Source: Microbulbifer harenosus (GTDB lineage Bacteria > Pseudomonadota > Gammaproteobacteria > Pseudomonadales > Cellvibrionaceae). From it: DNA of 64,000 nucleotides. How positions within the stretch are numbered: position 1 is the stretch's first letter; each line of letters opens with the position of its first letter. The stretch covers positions 1 to 64,000 of the forward strand of contig NZ_VANI01000020.1 in NCBI RefSeq assembly GCF_005771435.1, written 5' to 3'. The position numbers were made by a program, and so were the translations under genes. Shown here piece after piece: positions 1-8,765 of this stretch. Below the pieces are notes generated by a model. That model was not told the origin of the DNA. It was given only the letters and a program-made list of their open reading frames with translations, and did no database searches.

Positions 1-218
1 GGGGACTCGTATTCCACGTGGGAAGTGGAGATGGTGATACCGCGCTCGCGCTCTTCCGGTGCGTTATCGATACCGTCGAAGGCAACGGCAGCGCCACCCC
101 ACACTTCGGAACATACGCGGGTCAGCGCAGCAGTCAGGGTGGTTTTACCGTGGTCAACGTGACCGATGGTGCCCACGTTTACGTGGGGCTTGGAACGTTC
201 AAACTTTTCTTTTCCCAT
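1..218 (-). CDS. tuf: Elongation factor Tu, N-terminal part (runs off window)
   Basis: The visible 72 codons encode the start of EF-Tu, the GTPase that delivers aminoacyl-tRNA to the ribosome. The G1/P-loop reads [15 protein letters not shown], and switch I follows as ERERGITI. The gene starts at an ATG at 218 and its 3' part lies beyond position 1. It is the last visible gene of a tRNA-Thr/Tyr/Gly/Thr-tufB order, the same order known in E. coli (thrU-tyrU-glyT-thrT-tufB), so this is probably the tufB-position copy. Identity is essentially certain; which tuf copy it is rests on synteny. Confidence 0.97.
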   Translation of the reverse strand, partial: MGKEKFERSKPHVNVGTIGHVDHGKTTLTAALTRVCSEVWGGAAVAFDGIDNAPEERERGITISTSHVEYES

Positions 219-387
219 TGCGGGCCTCCCAATATAAGCGTGAGCCGAACTAGCGACCTTACCTTAGAACAGCTCCCGCGCATCCACTCCAAAGAGCCCA
301 CTCGGGAACCGACGCATCCGACCCGCAAAAGCATATAAGCCGGATACAAATAACCGCGGAGACACAGGTCACCGCGGCCACGAATAA

Positions 388-462
388 TGGAGCTCATGGG
401 CGGATTTGAACCGCCGACCTCACCCTTACCAAGGGTGTGCTCTACCCCTGAGCTACATGAGC
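388..462 (-). tRNA. tRNA-Thr (anticodon GGU)
   Basis: The minus strand folds as a cloverleaf. The acceptor is GCTCATG/CATGAGC, the anticodon stem CACCC/GGGTG encloses TTGGTAA, and the T-loop is TTCAAAT. The CCA end is encoded at 388-390. It lies directly upstream of EF-Tu, matching thrT in the E. coli order. Confidence 0.95.
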
Positions 463-566
463 TTACTCCGAATACCAGCACTCAGTGCCGGAGCAGGCGG
501 GGCAGCCTGCGCAGCGCGACAACCAAAAGGTCATCACACACAACCAACCAAGCTCCGCACTAAAAA

Positions 567-640
<74 letters not shown>

Positions 641-719
641 GCTATCGCGTGCGAAACCTCCAGACAAAAGAGCAAACCTCTCTTTCATCTTCGATGCCAG
701 CACATAGGCATCTAAATAA

Positions 720-803
720 TGGTGCAGGGGGGTGGATTCGAACCACCGAAGCTTGCGCGTCAGATTTACAGTCTGATCCCTTTGGCCACTCGGGAACCCC
801 TGC
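720..803 (-). tRNA. tRNA-Tyr (anticodon GUA)
   Basis: This is a class II tRNA of 84 nt with a long variable arm. The anticodon loop is CTGTAAA, the acceptor is GCAGGGG/CCCCTGC and CCA is encoded at 720-722. It corresponds to tyrU in the conserved tRNA-tufB operon. Confidence 0.95.
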
Positions 804-911
804 CTCAAGGTGGTGCGCATTCTCCACACCATCCTTTTCGCTGTCAACATTTTTTCTTTCAAATTCACACACTTACCTGAATTTGTCAGTGCACTGCGCG
901 ACGGAAAGAAA

Positions 912-987
912 TGGAGCTGGCGAGAGGAATCGAACCCCCGACCGGCTGATTACAAGTCAGCTGCTCTACCTACTGAGCTACGCCAGC
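912..987 (-). tRNA. tRNA-Thr (anticodon UGU)
   Basis: The minus strand has acceptor GCTGGCG/CGCCAGC, anticodon stem GCTGA/TCAGC with loop CTTGTAA, and an encoded CCA at 912-914. It is the first tRNA of the operon, equivalent to thrU, and sits just downstream of a strong promoter match. Confidence 0.95.
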
Positions 988-1058
988 CTTTTCCGTATCG
1001 GCTCTTTCAAACCGACTCTTCCACCGGGGTAGTTGACACCCCCTTAAGTGGAGGCGGG

Positions 1059-1087
1059 ATTCTAGGGGAAGTGTTCTCGACACGCAA
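1059..1087 (-). promoter_or_regulatory. Sigma-70 type promoter of the tRNA-tufB operon
   Basis: On the minus strand a TTGCGT box (1082-1087) lies exactly 17 bp from a TAGAAT box (1059-1064). A GC-rich stretch, CCCGCCTCC, follows the -10 box. Such GC-rich discriminators are typical of stringently controlled stable-RNA promoters. The first tRNA begins about 70 bp downstream. Confidence 0.7.
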
Positions 1088-1156
1088 CAGCCTGTTGTCG
1101 CTTTTCTTCACCTCGATTGCAGGCATCAAAAATTGCGCAAGGCTGAACCGCCCGGA

Positions 1157-1879
1157 TCACTCGATTTCTTTCTCGCGAATCTCACTGCACAGATTCTGGC
1201 GGCGGCCGATGTCCGGATAATCCAGCTGAAGCTGCTGCCAGAATGCTTCGGCAACCTGGCTGACACCGGTACTTTCCACAACCACCCAGCGCTCGAGGTA
1301 AGTCTGCGGCTCCTCGCGATACTCCGCTGCGAATCCGCGCCCCTGCAGATCCCTGGCCAGCGAGCGGGCGCGCTCCTCCTCGGAGAAAATCCCGAATGAA
1401 ATCCCATTTTCCAGGGACCCCTTGGGAATTACGTAACTGTCGATACCCGCGGCCTGCAACTCCCGCAGCTTGCGGAAAGCCTGCTGGGATGAATTCAAGG
1501 GCGCCAGGTATACCCAGTAGCGCATCTGCCCCTGCATCTCGATTTCCTTCATTGCAGCGGGCACCTGCAATGCCTGCAGCCGCCGCGCCACCTCCTCGCC
1601 CTGGTAGGCCTCATCAAATGGTCCCACGAGGCTGCACAGCTGCGCGGGCGGAGTATCCGCCCTCTCTGCCGGTGTATCGCTGGGCGCCGCCGCGGGCTTC
1701 TGCTTTCCGGCTCTCAACTGTGCCGGGTCGGCCTCGCTCAACAGTATGATGCTGCCGGCACCCTCCTCTTCCGCCAACGGCACACTCTTCGCTGTCGGCG
1801 CAGGCGCAGATGTCGTGGTTACAAACCAGGCGAGCAGGCCGAGATTCGCAGCCGCTAAAAATAAAAATATCCAACGCAT
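1157..1879 (-). CDS. SPOR-domain membrane-anchored protein
   Basis: This 240-residue protein starts with an N-terminal hydrophobic anchor (IFLFLAAANLGLLAWFV). A variable Ala/Pro/Glu-rich linker follows. The C-terminal half (about residues 90-210) has the SPOR pattern, including RYWVYLAPLNSSQQA, GIDSYVI, and ISFGIFSEEERARSLARDL. SPOR domains bind denuded septal peptidoglycan, so a role in the cell envelope or division is likely. It is the last gene of the alr-birA-coaX string; such a SPOR protein is often found after coaX in related bacteria. The exact partner is unknown. Confidence 0.8.
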   Translation of the reverse strand: MRWIFLFLAAANLGLLAWFVTTTSAPAPTAKSVPLAEEEGAGSIILLSEADPAQLRAGKQKPAAAPSDTPAERADTPPAQLCSLVGPFDEAYQGEEVARRLQALQVPAAMKEIEMQGQMRYWVYLAPLNSSQQAFRKLRELQAAGIDSYVIPKGSLENGISFGIFSEEERARSLARDLQGRGFAAEYREEPQTYLERWVVVESTGVSQVAEAFWQQLQLDYPDIGRRQNLCSEIREKEIE

Positions 1880-2084
1880 AGCCGTCAGTCAGTGGTACCT
1901 GTCAATTTCGGGATTTTTGCCGTCGACCCGACGTTATTCACTACCGGGTTACCCAGAGTGTGCGGCGCTGACGCTCAACACGTATATCTCATCGCCACAG
2001 AATTCGGGAAGTGCGGATTCTAGCCTTACTCCAGCAGCGCTGGCAGCGACTGGCGCACAGTCGCAACTGCCGCGCAACCGATCA

Positions 2085-2855
2085 TCAGGGGTTGGTGAGC
2101 GCCAACCCCTCCATCACCAGATCGTGAAGCAGCAGGTAAGGTTGCGGTAGGAAAGATGCCAGCAGCGCGCCGTCGCCGCCGGTCAATATCAGTCGGGATG
2201 CCGAAACCCCACCTGCTGCGCAATGCTGACGCAGGAAATCGAGAGCCCGGTCCACCGCACCGAGAACCATCAGCGGCAGTCCGCGATTGACCGCATCCGC
2301 GGTATTCCTCCCGGGGGCGAGGGACATACCCGGCGCAAAACACTCGGCCACTTTGACCGCGTCGGTATCACTGGACAATGCGCGGCGCATCAAGCCGAGA
2401 CCCGGCAGGATATATCCGCCTAGATGCTCGCCACCGATACCCAGCAGGTCCAAGGTCACCGCGCTGCCGCAGTCCACTACCAGTGCCGGTGCGGGCGAGC
2501 GGTGGTGCGCAGCGAGTACCGCCAGCCAGCGGTCGACCCCAAGCCGTTCCACCTGTGAATAGGCGCAGCGCACACCGCCGCACTCAGCGGTTACCCGCGC
2601 GAATTCCGCCGCAATGCCCAGATCCAGCTGCAGGCGCGCACTGATTGCACGCTCCACCTCGCCACCTGCCACATTGGCGATGCGCACCCGCGTGGGGGCG
2701 CGCTCTATCCAGGCCGCCGGTAACGCCGCCTCCCGCCACCAAGGCCCAGGGGCGAAAGTGCCGCGAGCAACAACTTCAGCTTCCCCCGCGGCAGACTGAT
2801 TGCGAATCAAGCGCCACTTGCCGCGGGTATTACCCTGATCCAACTCCAGAATCAC
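2085..2855 (-). CDS. coaX: Type III pantothenate kinase
   Basis: The 256-residue protein phosphorylates pantothenate in the first committed step of coenzyme A synthesis. It belongs to the ASKHA-fold type III class. The N-terminal phosphate loop reads LELDQGNTRGKW. The second motif is VVDCGSAVTLDLL, followed by GGYILPGLGLMRRAL. The start is GTG at 2855, overlapping the birA stop as GTGA, so translation is probably coupled. The length is normal for the family. Position between birA and a SPOR gene is typical of gammaproteobacteria that lack coaA. Confidence 0.93.
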   Translation of the reverse strand: MILELDQGNTRGKWRLIRNQSAAGEAEVVARGTFAPGPWWREAALPAAWIERAPTRVRIANVAGGEVERAISARLQLDLGIAAEFARVTAECGGVRCAYSQVERLGVDRWLAVLAAHHRSPAPALVVDCGSAVTLDLLGIGGEHLGGYILPGLGLMRRALSSDTDAVKVAECFAPGMSLAPGRNTADAVNRGLPLMVLGAVDRALDFLRQHCAAGGVSASRLILTGGDGALLASFLPQPYLLLHDLVMEGLALTNP

Positions 2856-3919
2856 GGCGCACGGCTCCCGGCGGGACGCAGGGAGAGCTCACCGCCATGA
2901 AAAGCCCGACATTCACCGTCGATGTCCAGCAGCAGCGCGCCGCTGCCATCTACGCCGCGCTCTATGCCGCACCAGCGCTGCTGCGCCGACTGCAAACACA
3001 CTTCAGCGCCGGCGAACTGGTCCAGCGCCTGCCACGCCTCGCGCCAGGCGCCAAAGCCGGAATCGGGGTAGGCCGACAACATCGGCAGCAACTCATCCAG
3101 CATCGCCGCCACCAGCAGGTTGCGCGAAATCCCCGGGCGCACCTCGGCGAGATCGATCCAGGGCTGCTCTATCGCCTCTGCCACCGCGGCGGGCAGGCGC
3201 ATATTCAGGCCGATGCCGATCACCACCGCGCAGCGGTCGGTGAGATCGCCACTCAGCTCCAGTAACACGCCCGCGAGTTTGCGCCCGCGGCACCACACAT
3301 CATTGGGCCACTTGAGGCGAAGGTCCGGGACATCAAACCGCGCCAGTGCGCGCGCCAACGCCACGCCAACCGCGAGACTCAAGCCCTCCAGCAACTGCAC
3401 ACCGCCGCTGAAGCGCCAGCCGATAGAAATACTGATGCCGGATGCAAACGGACTCTGCCAGGCGCGCCCGCGACGACCGCGGCCGGCGGTCTGCTGCTCG
3501 GCGAGCAGCACCTGGCCATGGCCGGCGCCGGCATCCAGAGCCGCCAGCATGCGCGCATTGGTGGAGTCCACCTGATCTACAACCTGCAAGCCACAGAGCA
3601 GCGGCGCGACGTCGCGCGCAAGCTGCCCGCGAATAGTGTGTTCGTCCAGCAGATCCAGCCCGCCGCACAGGCGATAGCCGCGGCCTTTCTCCGATATCAC
3701 CTGCAGCCCCAGGGATTCCAGCTTCTGCAACTGTTTCCACACCGCGGCGCGGCTCACCCCCAGCACGTCGCCGAGGGATTCCCCGGAATGCACTTCGCCG
3801 TCAGCCAGCAGATTGAGCAGCGGCCGCAGGCGCCCGCCGAGCAGGTCGGTGCTCGACACAGAAGGTTCGTCAGATTTGCGTGACACTCGGTTCTCCATCG
3901 GTAAAACAATCGCGAACAT
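2852..3919 (-). CDS. birA: Biotin--[acetyl-CoA-carboxylase] ligase and biotin operon repressor
   Basis: The protein joins biotin to the carboxyl carrier protein and, when holding biotinyl-AMP, represses biotin synthesis genes. An N-terminal winged helix (about residues 30-85, GESLGDVLGVSRAAVWKQLQ) gives the repressor part. The ligase part carries GRGRRGRAWQSPFASGI and LKWPNDVWCRGRKLAG. An SH3-like C-terminal domain ends it. The 355-residue form starts at the ATG at 3919, directly after the alr stop. An ATG at 3898 would give 348 residues and cannot be excluded. It overlaps coaX by 4 nt. Confidence 0.93.
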   Translation of the reverse strand: MFAIVLPMENRVSRKSDEPSVSSTDLLGGRLRPLLNLLADGEVHSGESLGDVLGVSRAAVWKQLQKLESLGLQVISEKGRGYRLCGGLDLLDEHTIRGQLARDVAPLLCGLQVVDQVDSTNARMLAALDAGAGHGQVLLAEQQTAGRGRRGRAWQSPFASGISISIGWRFSGGVQLLEGLSLAVGVALARALARFDVPDLRLKWPNDVWCRGRKLAGVLLELSGDLTDRCAVVIGIGLNMRLPAAVAEAIEQPWIDLAEVRPGISRNLLVAAMLDELLPMLSAYPDSGFGAWREAWQALDQFAGAEVCLQSAQQRWCGIERGVDGSGALLLDIDGECRAFHGGELSLRPAGSRAP

Positions 3920-5047
3920 TCAGCGATAGCGGCGGCCGTAGCGCCGGCCGAGGGATGTGAGGATTTCATAGCCGATGGTGCCGGCGGCGGCCCCCATATC
4001 GTCCACCGTCCAGTCGTCGCCCAGCAGCTCGAAGACTTCCAGCTGCGCGCGCTGGGCGGCGCTGAGCGCGGAGATATCAAAGACACAGGTATCCATGGAC
4101 ACACGCCCGAGCATGGATACAGCAATTTTTTCATCGCCCGCGATCGCGATAGCGCGCCCGCGACCGCTCTGGGTGCGCAGCATGCCGTCGGCGTAACCGC
4201 CTCTCACCACCGCCAGCCAGCTGCCCGCGGCAGCGCTGCCTGTAGCACCGTAGCCCACTGCGCAATCGCGGGTGATCTCGCGCTGCTGCAGCACCGGCAC
4301 ACGCAGGTTAACCACCGGACGCAAGGGGTTGTCGCTGCCAGGCAGCGGATTGATGCCGTATAGGGCTGAGCCCGGGCGGGCCAGGTCAAAGTGATAGGCG
4401 TCGCCGAGACAGATACCGGAGGAGTTGGAGAAACTTGCCTGTACCGGTGGACTGATCCGACGCAACGCACTGACAAATTCATTGAACGCGGCGAGCTGGG
4501 CCGGATTCTGCGGGTGCTCTGGCTCATCGGCACAGGCCAGGTGACTCAGGATCAGCTGCACATTCGCGCGCGTGAGCAGTTCCGGCGTCTGCAGCAGGTG
4601 CACAAATTCATCGGCGCCCATACCGAGCCGGGTCATTCCGGTATCCACTTTGAGAGCACAGGGCGCCGCGCGGGTATCGGTACCCGTGTGTACACACCAC
4701 TGACGCAGCTGTTCGGTGGAAACCAACACCGGGACCAGGTTGGCCGCCGCGCACCGCTGCTCGCAGCCGGGGCGAATGCCGGTCAACACATAGATGGTCG
4801 CATCCGCAGGCAACAGCGCGCGCAGTTCTTCGCCCTCTGCCAGCGTCGCCACAAAAAAGTCCCGGCAACCACTGCGATAGAGCGCCGGCGCCACCTGACT
4901 GACACCGAGACCGTAGGCATCCGCCTTGACCACCGCCGCGCAGCGACAGCCGTCCGCCAGGCGCGCGCACAGCCAGGTGTAGTTATCGGCGATTGCGCCA
5001 AGGTCGACAGTCAACAACCCCTCGTGCTCAAGTTCCAATACGCTCAC
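3920..5047 (-). CDS. alr: Alanine racemase
   Basis: This PLP enzyme interconverts L- and D-alanine for peptidoglycan. The PLP lysine lies in AAVVKADAYGLG near residue 40. The catalytic tyrosine lies in AVGYGATG, and the C-terminal domain has SMLGRVSMDTCVFDIS. Length is 375 residues, normal for the family. Translation begins at GTG (5047). The gene sits immediately before birA with no gap, and 33 bp after natB. Whether it is the biosynthetic alr or a catabolic dadX-like copy cannot be told; no dadA is beside it. Confidence 0.95.
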   Translation of the reverse strand: MSVLELEHEGLLTVDLGAIADNYTWLCARLADGCRCAAVVKADAYGLGVSQVAPALYRSGCRDFFVATLAEGEELRALLPADATIYVLTGIRPGCEQRCAAANLVPVLVSTEQLRQWCVHTGTDTRAAPCALKVDTGMTRLGMGADEFVHLLQTPELLTRANVQLILSHLACADEPEHPQNPAQLAAFNEFVSALRRISPPVQASFSNSSGICLGDAYHFDLARPGSALYGINPLPGSDNPLRPVVNLRVPVLQQREITRDCAVGYGATGSAAAGSWLAVVRGGYADGMLRTQSGRGRAIAIAGDEKIAVSMLGRVSMDTCVFDISALSAAQRAQLEVFELLGDDWTVDDMGAAAGTIGYEILTSLGRRYGRRYR

Positions 5048-5080
5048 GCTTACCCGCCTTACTTTCCGATCAACCCGGAT

Positions 5081-6283
5081 TCAACTGGCTGACAACAGAC
5101 TTTCCCGCTGCAACGCGCGGGCACCTACAAGAATCGCCATCACCACCAATACCAGGGTCACGGCCGAGCCCGCCAGCATCCACAGGGGTGACACCCAGTC
5201 GCCGACCAACAGCCCTTTGAGCCATTGCTGCTGGCCGATCAGCGGCAACAACTGCCAGCTGTCGGCCAGCTTGATCTGCGCCATGTCCAGCACCATCAAC
5301 AGTACCACCGGCGCAATCTGCAAGATGCTCAGTTGGGTCTGGGCATCTTTGAACGACTGCGAGCGCAGCGCCAGCAAAATCTGCAAGACGGCCACCAGCA
5401 GCGCCAGCGGCAACAGCACCAGCCCCATGGCAACGACGCCGGCCACGGTAGTGGCCTGTTGTATCCCAAACTCCGCCAGTGGCATCAACGGCATCAGCAA
5501 TACCAGCGCGCCGATCGCCAGCAGAGATCCGAGCCAGCCGAGACTCGCCACGGCCAGGGTCTTGGCGGTGATGATCTGCCAACCCGCCAGCGGCTGCACC
5601 AGTAGAGGCTCCAGGCTCAGGCGCTCGCGCTCGCCGGCGGAGCTGTCTACCGCGGTGGCGAGACAGGCGATAAACAGGGTCATGATCAAAAGGCCCGGTA
5701 CCGTGGCCAGGATCAGCGCACCGCGGCTCGACGGTGTGCTCACATCGCGGGTCTCAAGCCGCCAGGGCGCCAGCAGCTGTGGCGCTACGCCCCGCGCAGA
5801 CAGGCGCTGGGCCACCACCATCTGCTGCAGTGCGCCGAGGCGCTCCTGCAACGCGCGCTGTGCACGGCCGCTGCCGGTGTCGGAACTGTTCACATACAGG
5901 TACAGGCGCGGCGCGCGGAAGTCCTGATAGCGCTCGGCGAAGTCGTCGGTGACTTCCAATACCAGATCGTAGTCGCCGGCGAGCAATGCGCGCGGACTAC
6001 CCTCCGCCAGCGCCTCCACGTCCAGTCCGGGCGAGCGCAACTGTTCAGCAATCAGCGGCGCGCGCTCGGCGCCGATCACGGCCAACCGGGTGACGTCCTC
6101 GCTCTGTTTCTTCACCATGAAGATGGTCCCGCCCGCCAGCGCCGCGGGAAACATCAGCGAAAAACACACCGCCATCAGAAGCGCGCGCCGGTCGCGCCAG
6201 GCTTCCAGCAATTCCTTGCGCAGCAGCGGTGCCATTTGTTGCAGGCCGACAATCACCGCCCGCGCACTCCACATCCTGTTCAC
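5081..6283 (-). CDS. ABC-2 type transporter permease, NatB-like
   Basis: The 400-residue protein is the membrane part of an ABC exporter of the ABC-2/NatB class. One membrane segment lies near the N-terminus (LLMAVCFSLMFPAALAGGTIF). A periplasmic loop of about 150 residues follows, and then five or so hydrophobic segments in the C-terminal half. Translation starts at GTG (6283) overlapping the natA stop as GTGA. NatA/NatB systems were described as sodium exporters, but many members have unknown substrates, so substrate assignment is uncertain. Confidence 0.85.
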   Translation of the reverse strand: MNRMWSARAVIVGLQQMAPLLRKELLEAWRDRRALLMAVCFSLMFPAALAGGTIFMVKKQSEDVTRLAVIGAERAPLIAEQLRSPGLDVEALAEGSPRALLAGDYDLVLEVTDDFAERYQDFRAPRLYLYVNSSDTGSGRAQRALQERLGALQQMVVAQRLSARGVAPQLLAPWRLETRDVSTPSSRGALILATVPGLLIMTLFIACLATAVDSSAGERERLSLEPLLVQPLAGWQIITAKTLAVASLGWLGSLLAIGALVLLMPLMPLAEFGIQQATTVAGVVAMGLVLLPLALLVAVLQILLALRSQSFKDAQTQLSILQIAPVVLLMVLDMAQIKLADSWQLLPLIGQQQWLKGLLVGDWVSPLWMLAGSAVTLVLVVMAILVGARALQRESLLSAS

Positions 6284-7035
6284 GCCGGCTCTCCTTCTAC
6301 CCGCGCCGCACTGGCACGCTGACCGTAAGCCAGGGCCACAAAACTGTCTTCCAAGGTGCTGCAGCCGGTCTCCGCCGCGAGCTGCTCGGGTGTGCCGGCA
6401 CCGACGACCTGCCCCGCCGCCATCACCAGCACCCGGTCCGACAGCTCCGCCACTTCGGGCATAACATGACTGGAAAACAGGATAGTGGTACCCGCGGCAC
6501 GCAGCCGCAAGAGCGTCTTGCGCAGCAGCCGTACCGCCAGCACATCGAGGCCGCGGGTGGGCTCATCGAGAATCAGGTGCTGCGGGCGATGCACCAGCGC
6601 GCGCGCCAGCGAGACCTTCATGCGCTCCCCCTGGGAAAACCCCTTGGTGCGCCGGTCCCACAGGGCGGCCAGCTCCAACTCCTCGCGCACCGCAGCGAGC
6701 GCCTCCGCCAGTGCCGTACCGCCCAGCCCCTGCATCCGCGCGAAGATCTCCAGATACTCACGCACCGTGAGCCGTTCATACAACCCCTCGCGGTCGCCCA
6801 CCACCCCGAGCTGGCGGCGCGCACCCATGGGGTCGAGGGCCGGGTCGGCATCGCCTACCAGCACTCGGCCGGAATCCGCCTTCAGCAGGCCGCAGATAAT
6901 GCGCAGGCAGCTGGTCTTGCCGGCGCCGTTGGCACCCAGCAGTGCCGTGATGCGCCCGTCGGGCACGTCAAAACTGAGGTTGCGCAACACCGGCGTGCCG
7001 GCAAATGACTTGCTGATATTCTCGACACGGATCAC
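6280..7035 (-). CDS. ABC transporter ATP-binding protein, NatA-like
   Basis: The 251-residue ATPase energises the adjacent NatB-like permease. Walker A is GANGAGKT near residue 35, the signature is SQGERMKVSLARAL, and Walker B is HLILDEPTRGLD. A short C-terminal tail follows the H-loop (ILFSSHVMPE). It starts at GTG (7035), overlapping the stop of the upstream hydrolase, and its stop overlaps the start of the permease. The three genes are therefore probably one translationally coupled unit. Confidence 0.92.
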   Translation of the reverse strand: MIRVENISKSFAGTPVLRNLSFDVPDGRITALLGANGAGKTSCLRIICGLLKADSGRVLVGDADPALDPMGARRQLGVVGDREGLYERLTVREYLEIFARMQGLGGTALAEALAAVREELELAALWDRRTKGFSQGERMKVSLARALVHRPQHLILDEPTRGLDVLAVRLLRKTLLRLRAAGTTILFSSHVMPEVAELSDRVLVMAAGQVVGAGTPEQLAAETGCSTLEDSFVALAYGQRASAARVEGEPA

Positions 7036-8594
7036 GGCGAGCCCCCCTCTACTTCACGCGCGACTTCCCGGCCGGCACTTTCTGATCCCGATTGCTGCTC
7101 CTCGGCGAGCCTCGAGTCGGCTTCCGGAACCCGCGGCAGCAGCGCGGGGCCGTAATTGCCAGCGGTAAAAGGCGGGCGCTGGATATCCGCCAGGCACTCC
7201 TGATCCAGAGGCACCTGCGGTTGATCGAGAAACTCGAGAATCAGGTCCGGTACGCAGCCGCGTGCGGAATTGATATGCCCACCGCCGCGTACCATCAGGT
7301 GTTGTTTGTGGTCCAGGTAGGCGAGCTGTTCGTCAGCATACTTCGGCGGCGTGATGGGGTCGGCGGAGCCTGAAATCAGCAGCACCGGGTGATGGCGCGG
7401 CTGCGGAGCCTCATAGGGCAGCGCCGGTACCGGCCACACCTTGCAGCCCTCGCGGAATACACGAATGAATCCATCGCCGATAAATGTGCCCGCCGCGTCG
7501 CTGGCGATCTCCTCCGCGCTGATGCGATTCATTTCCTCAGCACAGGCCACGGAGAAGGTAAGCCCCATGGGCATAGCGCCCTCCATTTCCGCAAACAAGC
7601 CGACAATCCCGGACAGCGGCGCATAGTTGCCGCGGCTCGCCTGAGCCACCGCAAACGGCAGCTGCGCCGCGGCGCCCGGGTCGTACAGCGCGGTGCGCAC
7701 CGCGCCCGCCAGCATCCAGGCCTCAATGGGTTCGTCGACGGTTTTTCCAGTGAGCGGATCGGGGAAATTGCGCGCCTGCTCCTCGCTCCAACTGGCCAGC
7801 AGCGTATCCAATTGCGCGCGCCAGTCACCGAAGCCCGCGCACATCGGGTCGTCGCTGCAGGCCTGCTGCAACTCCACCAGTGCGGATTCCGCGGCGGAGG
7901 CGGCGAGGAAGACCTTGGTACCGATGGGTGCGACGCCGTCGAGCACCAGACTCTGCAGAGACTCCGGATACCACTGCTGATACAACAGCGCCGTACGCGT
8001 GCCCCAGGAGCCACCCCACAGGGAGATCTGCGAGTGCCCCAGTGCTTTGCGCACGGTTTCCAGGTCGTCCACCGTCTGCCGGCTGTTGATGGTCAACGGG
8101 CGCTCACCGGACGCTTGATAGCAGGTCGCAAGCTTACCGACAAACCGTTCAATACTGGCGGGGGTCTCCGCGCCCAGGCCACAGTCGAAGGCATCCGAGC
8201 GGCCGCCACCGCGGCGGTCCACCATCACGATGTCGCGCCCGCGGTTCAACTTGCGCAGGGGATTCAGGAGCCGTGCAAGGTCGCTGGCGGCCTGTCCGGG
8301 ACCGCCAGCCAGCAGATACAGGGGCTCGCGCTGGCCGCCATTCACCGCCGGCGCCACCAGCACCGAGAGCGCGACCTCGCCATCGGCACTGACGGGAATA
8401 CGATAGCAGCGCAGGGATTCGGACCAGCCATCGGCGTAGCAGGTCTCGGCGGCCGGGCCTGCAGACGCCGCCGGCTCGGCCTGCGCCCCCAGCGAAGTCG
8501 CAACAACCAACACCGCCGCCCCCGTTAGAAGCCGGGTGGCGGACCGTTTTCTCCCGCTCAATGCGCGCTCCTTTTTCACTCTGTTATCCGTCAT
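7032..8594 (-). CDS. Secreted alpha/beta hydrolase, peptidase S33 (TAP-like) family
   Basis: The 520-residue protein is a probable periplasmic or secreted serine aminopeptidase/esterase. A signal peptide (basic residues, then LLTGAAVLVVATSLGAQAEP) ends at an AQA-type site. The nucleophile elbow is WGGSWGTRTALLYQQ. The acid is in ISGSADPITPP and the histidine in VRGGGHINSARG, as in tripeptidyl-aminopeptidase-like S33 members with a C-terminal TAP domain. I chose the ATG at 8594 because it leads directly into the signal peptide; longer versions add unlikely sequence. It heads the natAB string with a 4-nt GTGA overlap. Confidence 0.85.
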   Translation of the reverse strand: MTDNRVKKERALSGRKRSATRLLTGAAVLVVATSLGAQAEPAASAGPAAETCYADGWSESLRCYRIPVSADGEVALSVLVAPAVNGGQREPLYLLAGGPGQAASDLARLLNPLRKLNRGRDIVMVDRRGGGRSDAFDCGLGAETPASIERFVGKLATCYQASGERPLTINSRQTVDDLETVRKALGHSQISLWGGSWGTRTALLYQQWYPESLQSLVLDGVAPIGTKVFLAASAAESALVELQQACSDDPMCAGFGDWRAQLDTLLASWSEEQARNFPDPLTGKTVDEPIEAWMLAGAVRTALYDPGAAAQLPFAVAQASRGNYAPLSGIVGLFAEMEGAMPMGLTFSVACAEEMNRISAEEIASDAAGTFIGDGFIRVFREGCKVWPVPALPYEAPQPRHHPVLLISGSADPITPPKYADEQLAYLDHKQHLMVRGGGHINSARGCVPDLILEFLDQPQVPLDQECLADIQRPPFTAGNYGPALLPRVPEADSRLAEEQQSGSESAGREVAREVEGGSP

Positions 8595-8765
8595 ATTAAA
8601 ACCCGCCCAGTCTACCGGAGTTTTTCCGCGCCCGCCCAAGGCGCACCCTGTACGTCTGGCCGCGCACGGTGGGGAATATCCATGGCGCCGCAATGCGGGC
8701 AGTGGTAAGGTTTGCGGTCATTTGCCTATTCGAATGAATTTCAGTCAACGACACCCTGGCGAACA

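Noticed and set aside
1033..1038. TTGACA on the plus strand as a -35 box
   Set aside because: No -10 at proper spacing and no plus-strand gene follows; the minus-strand promoter explains the region.
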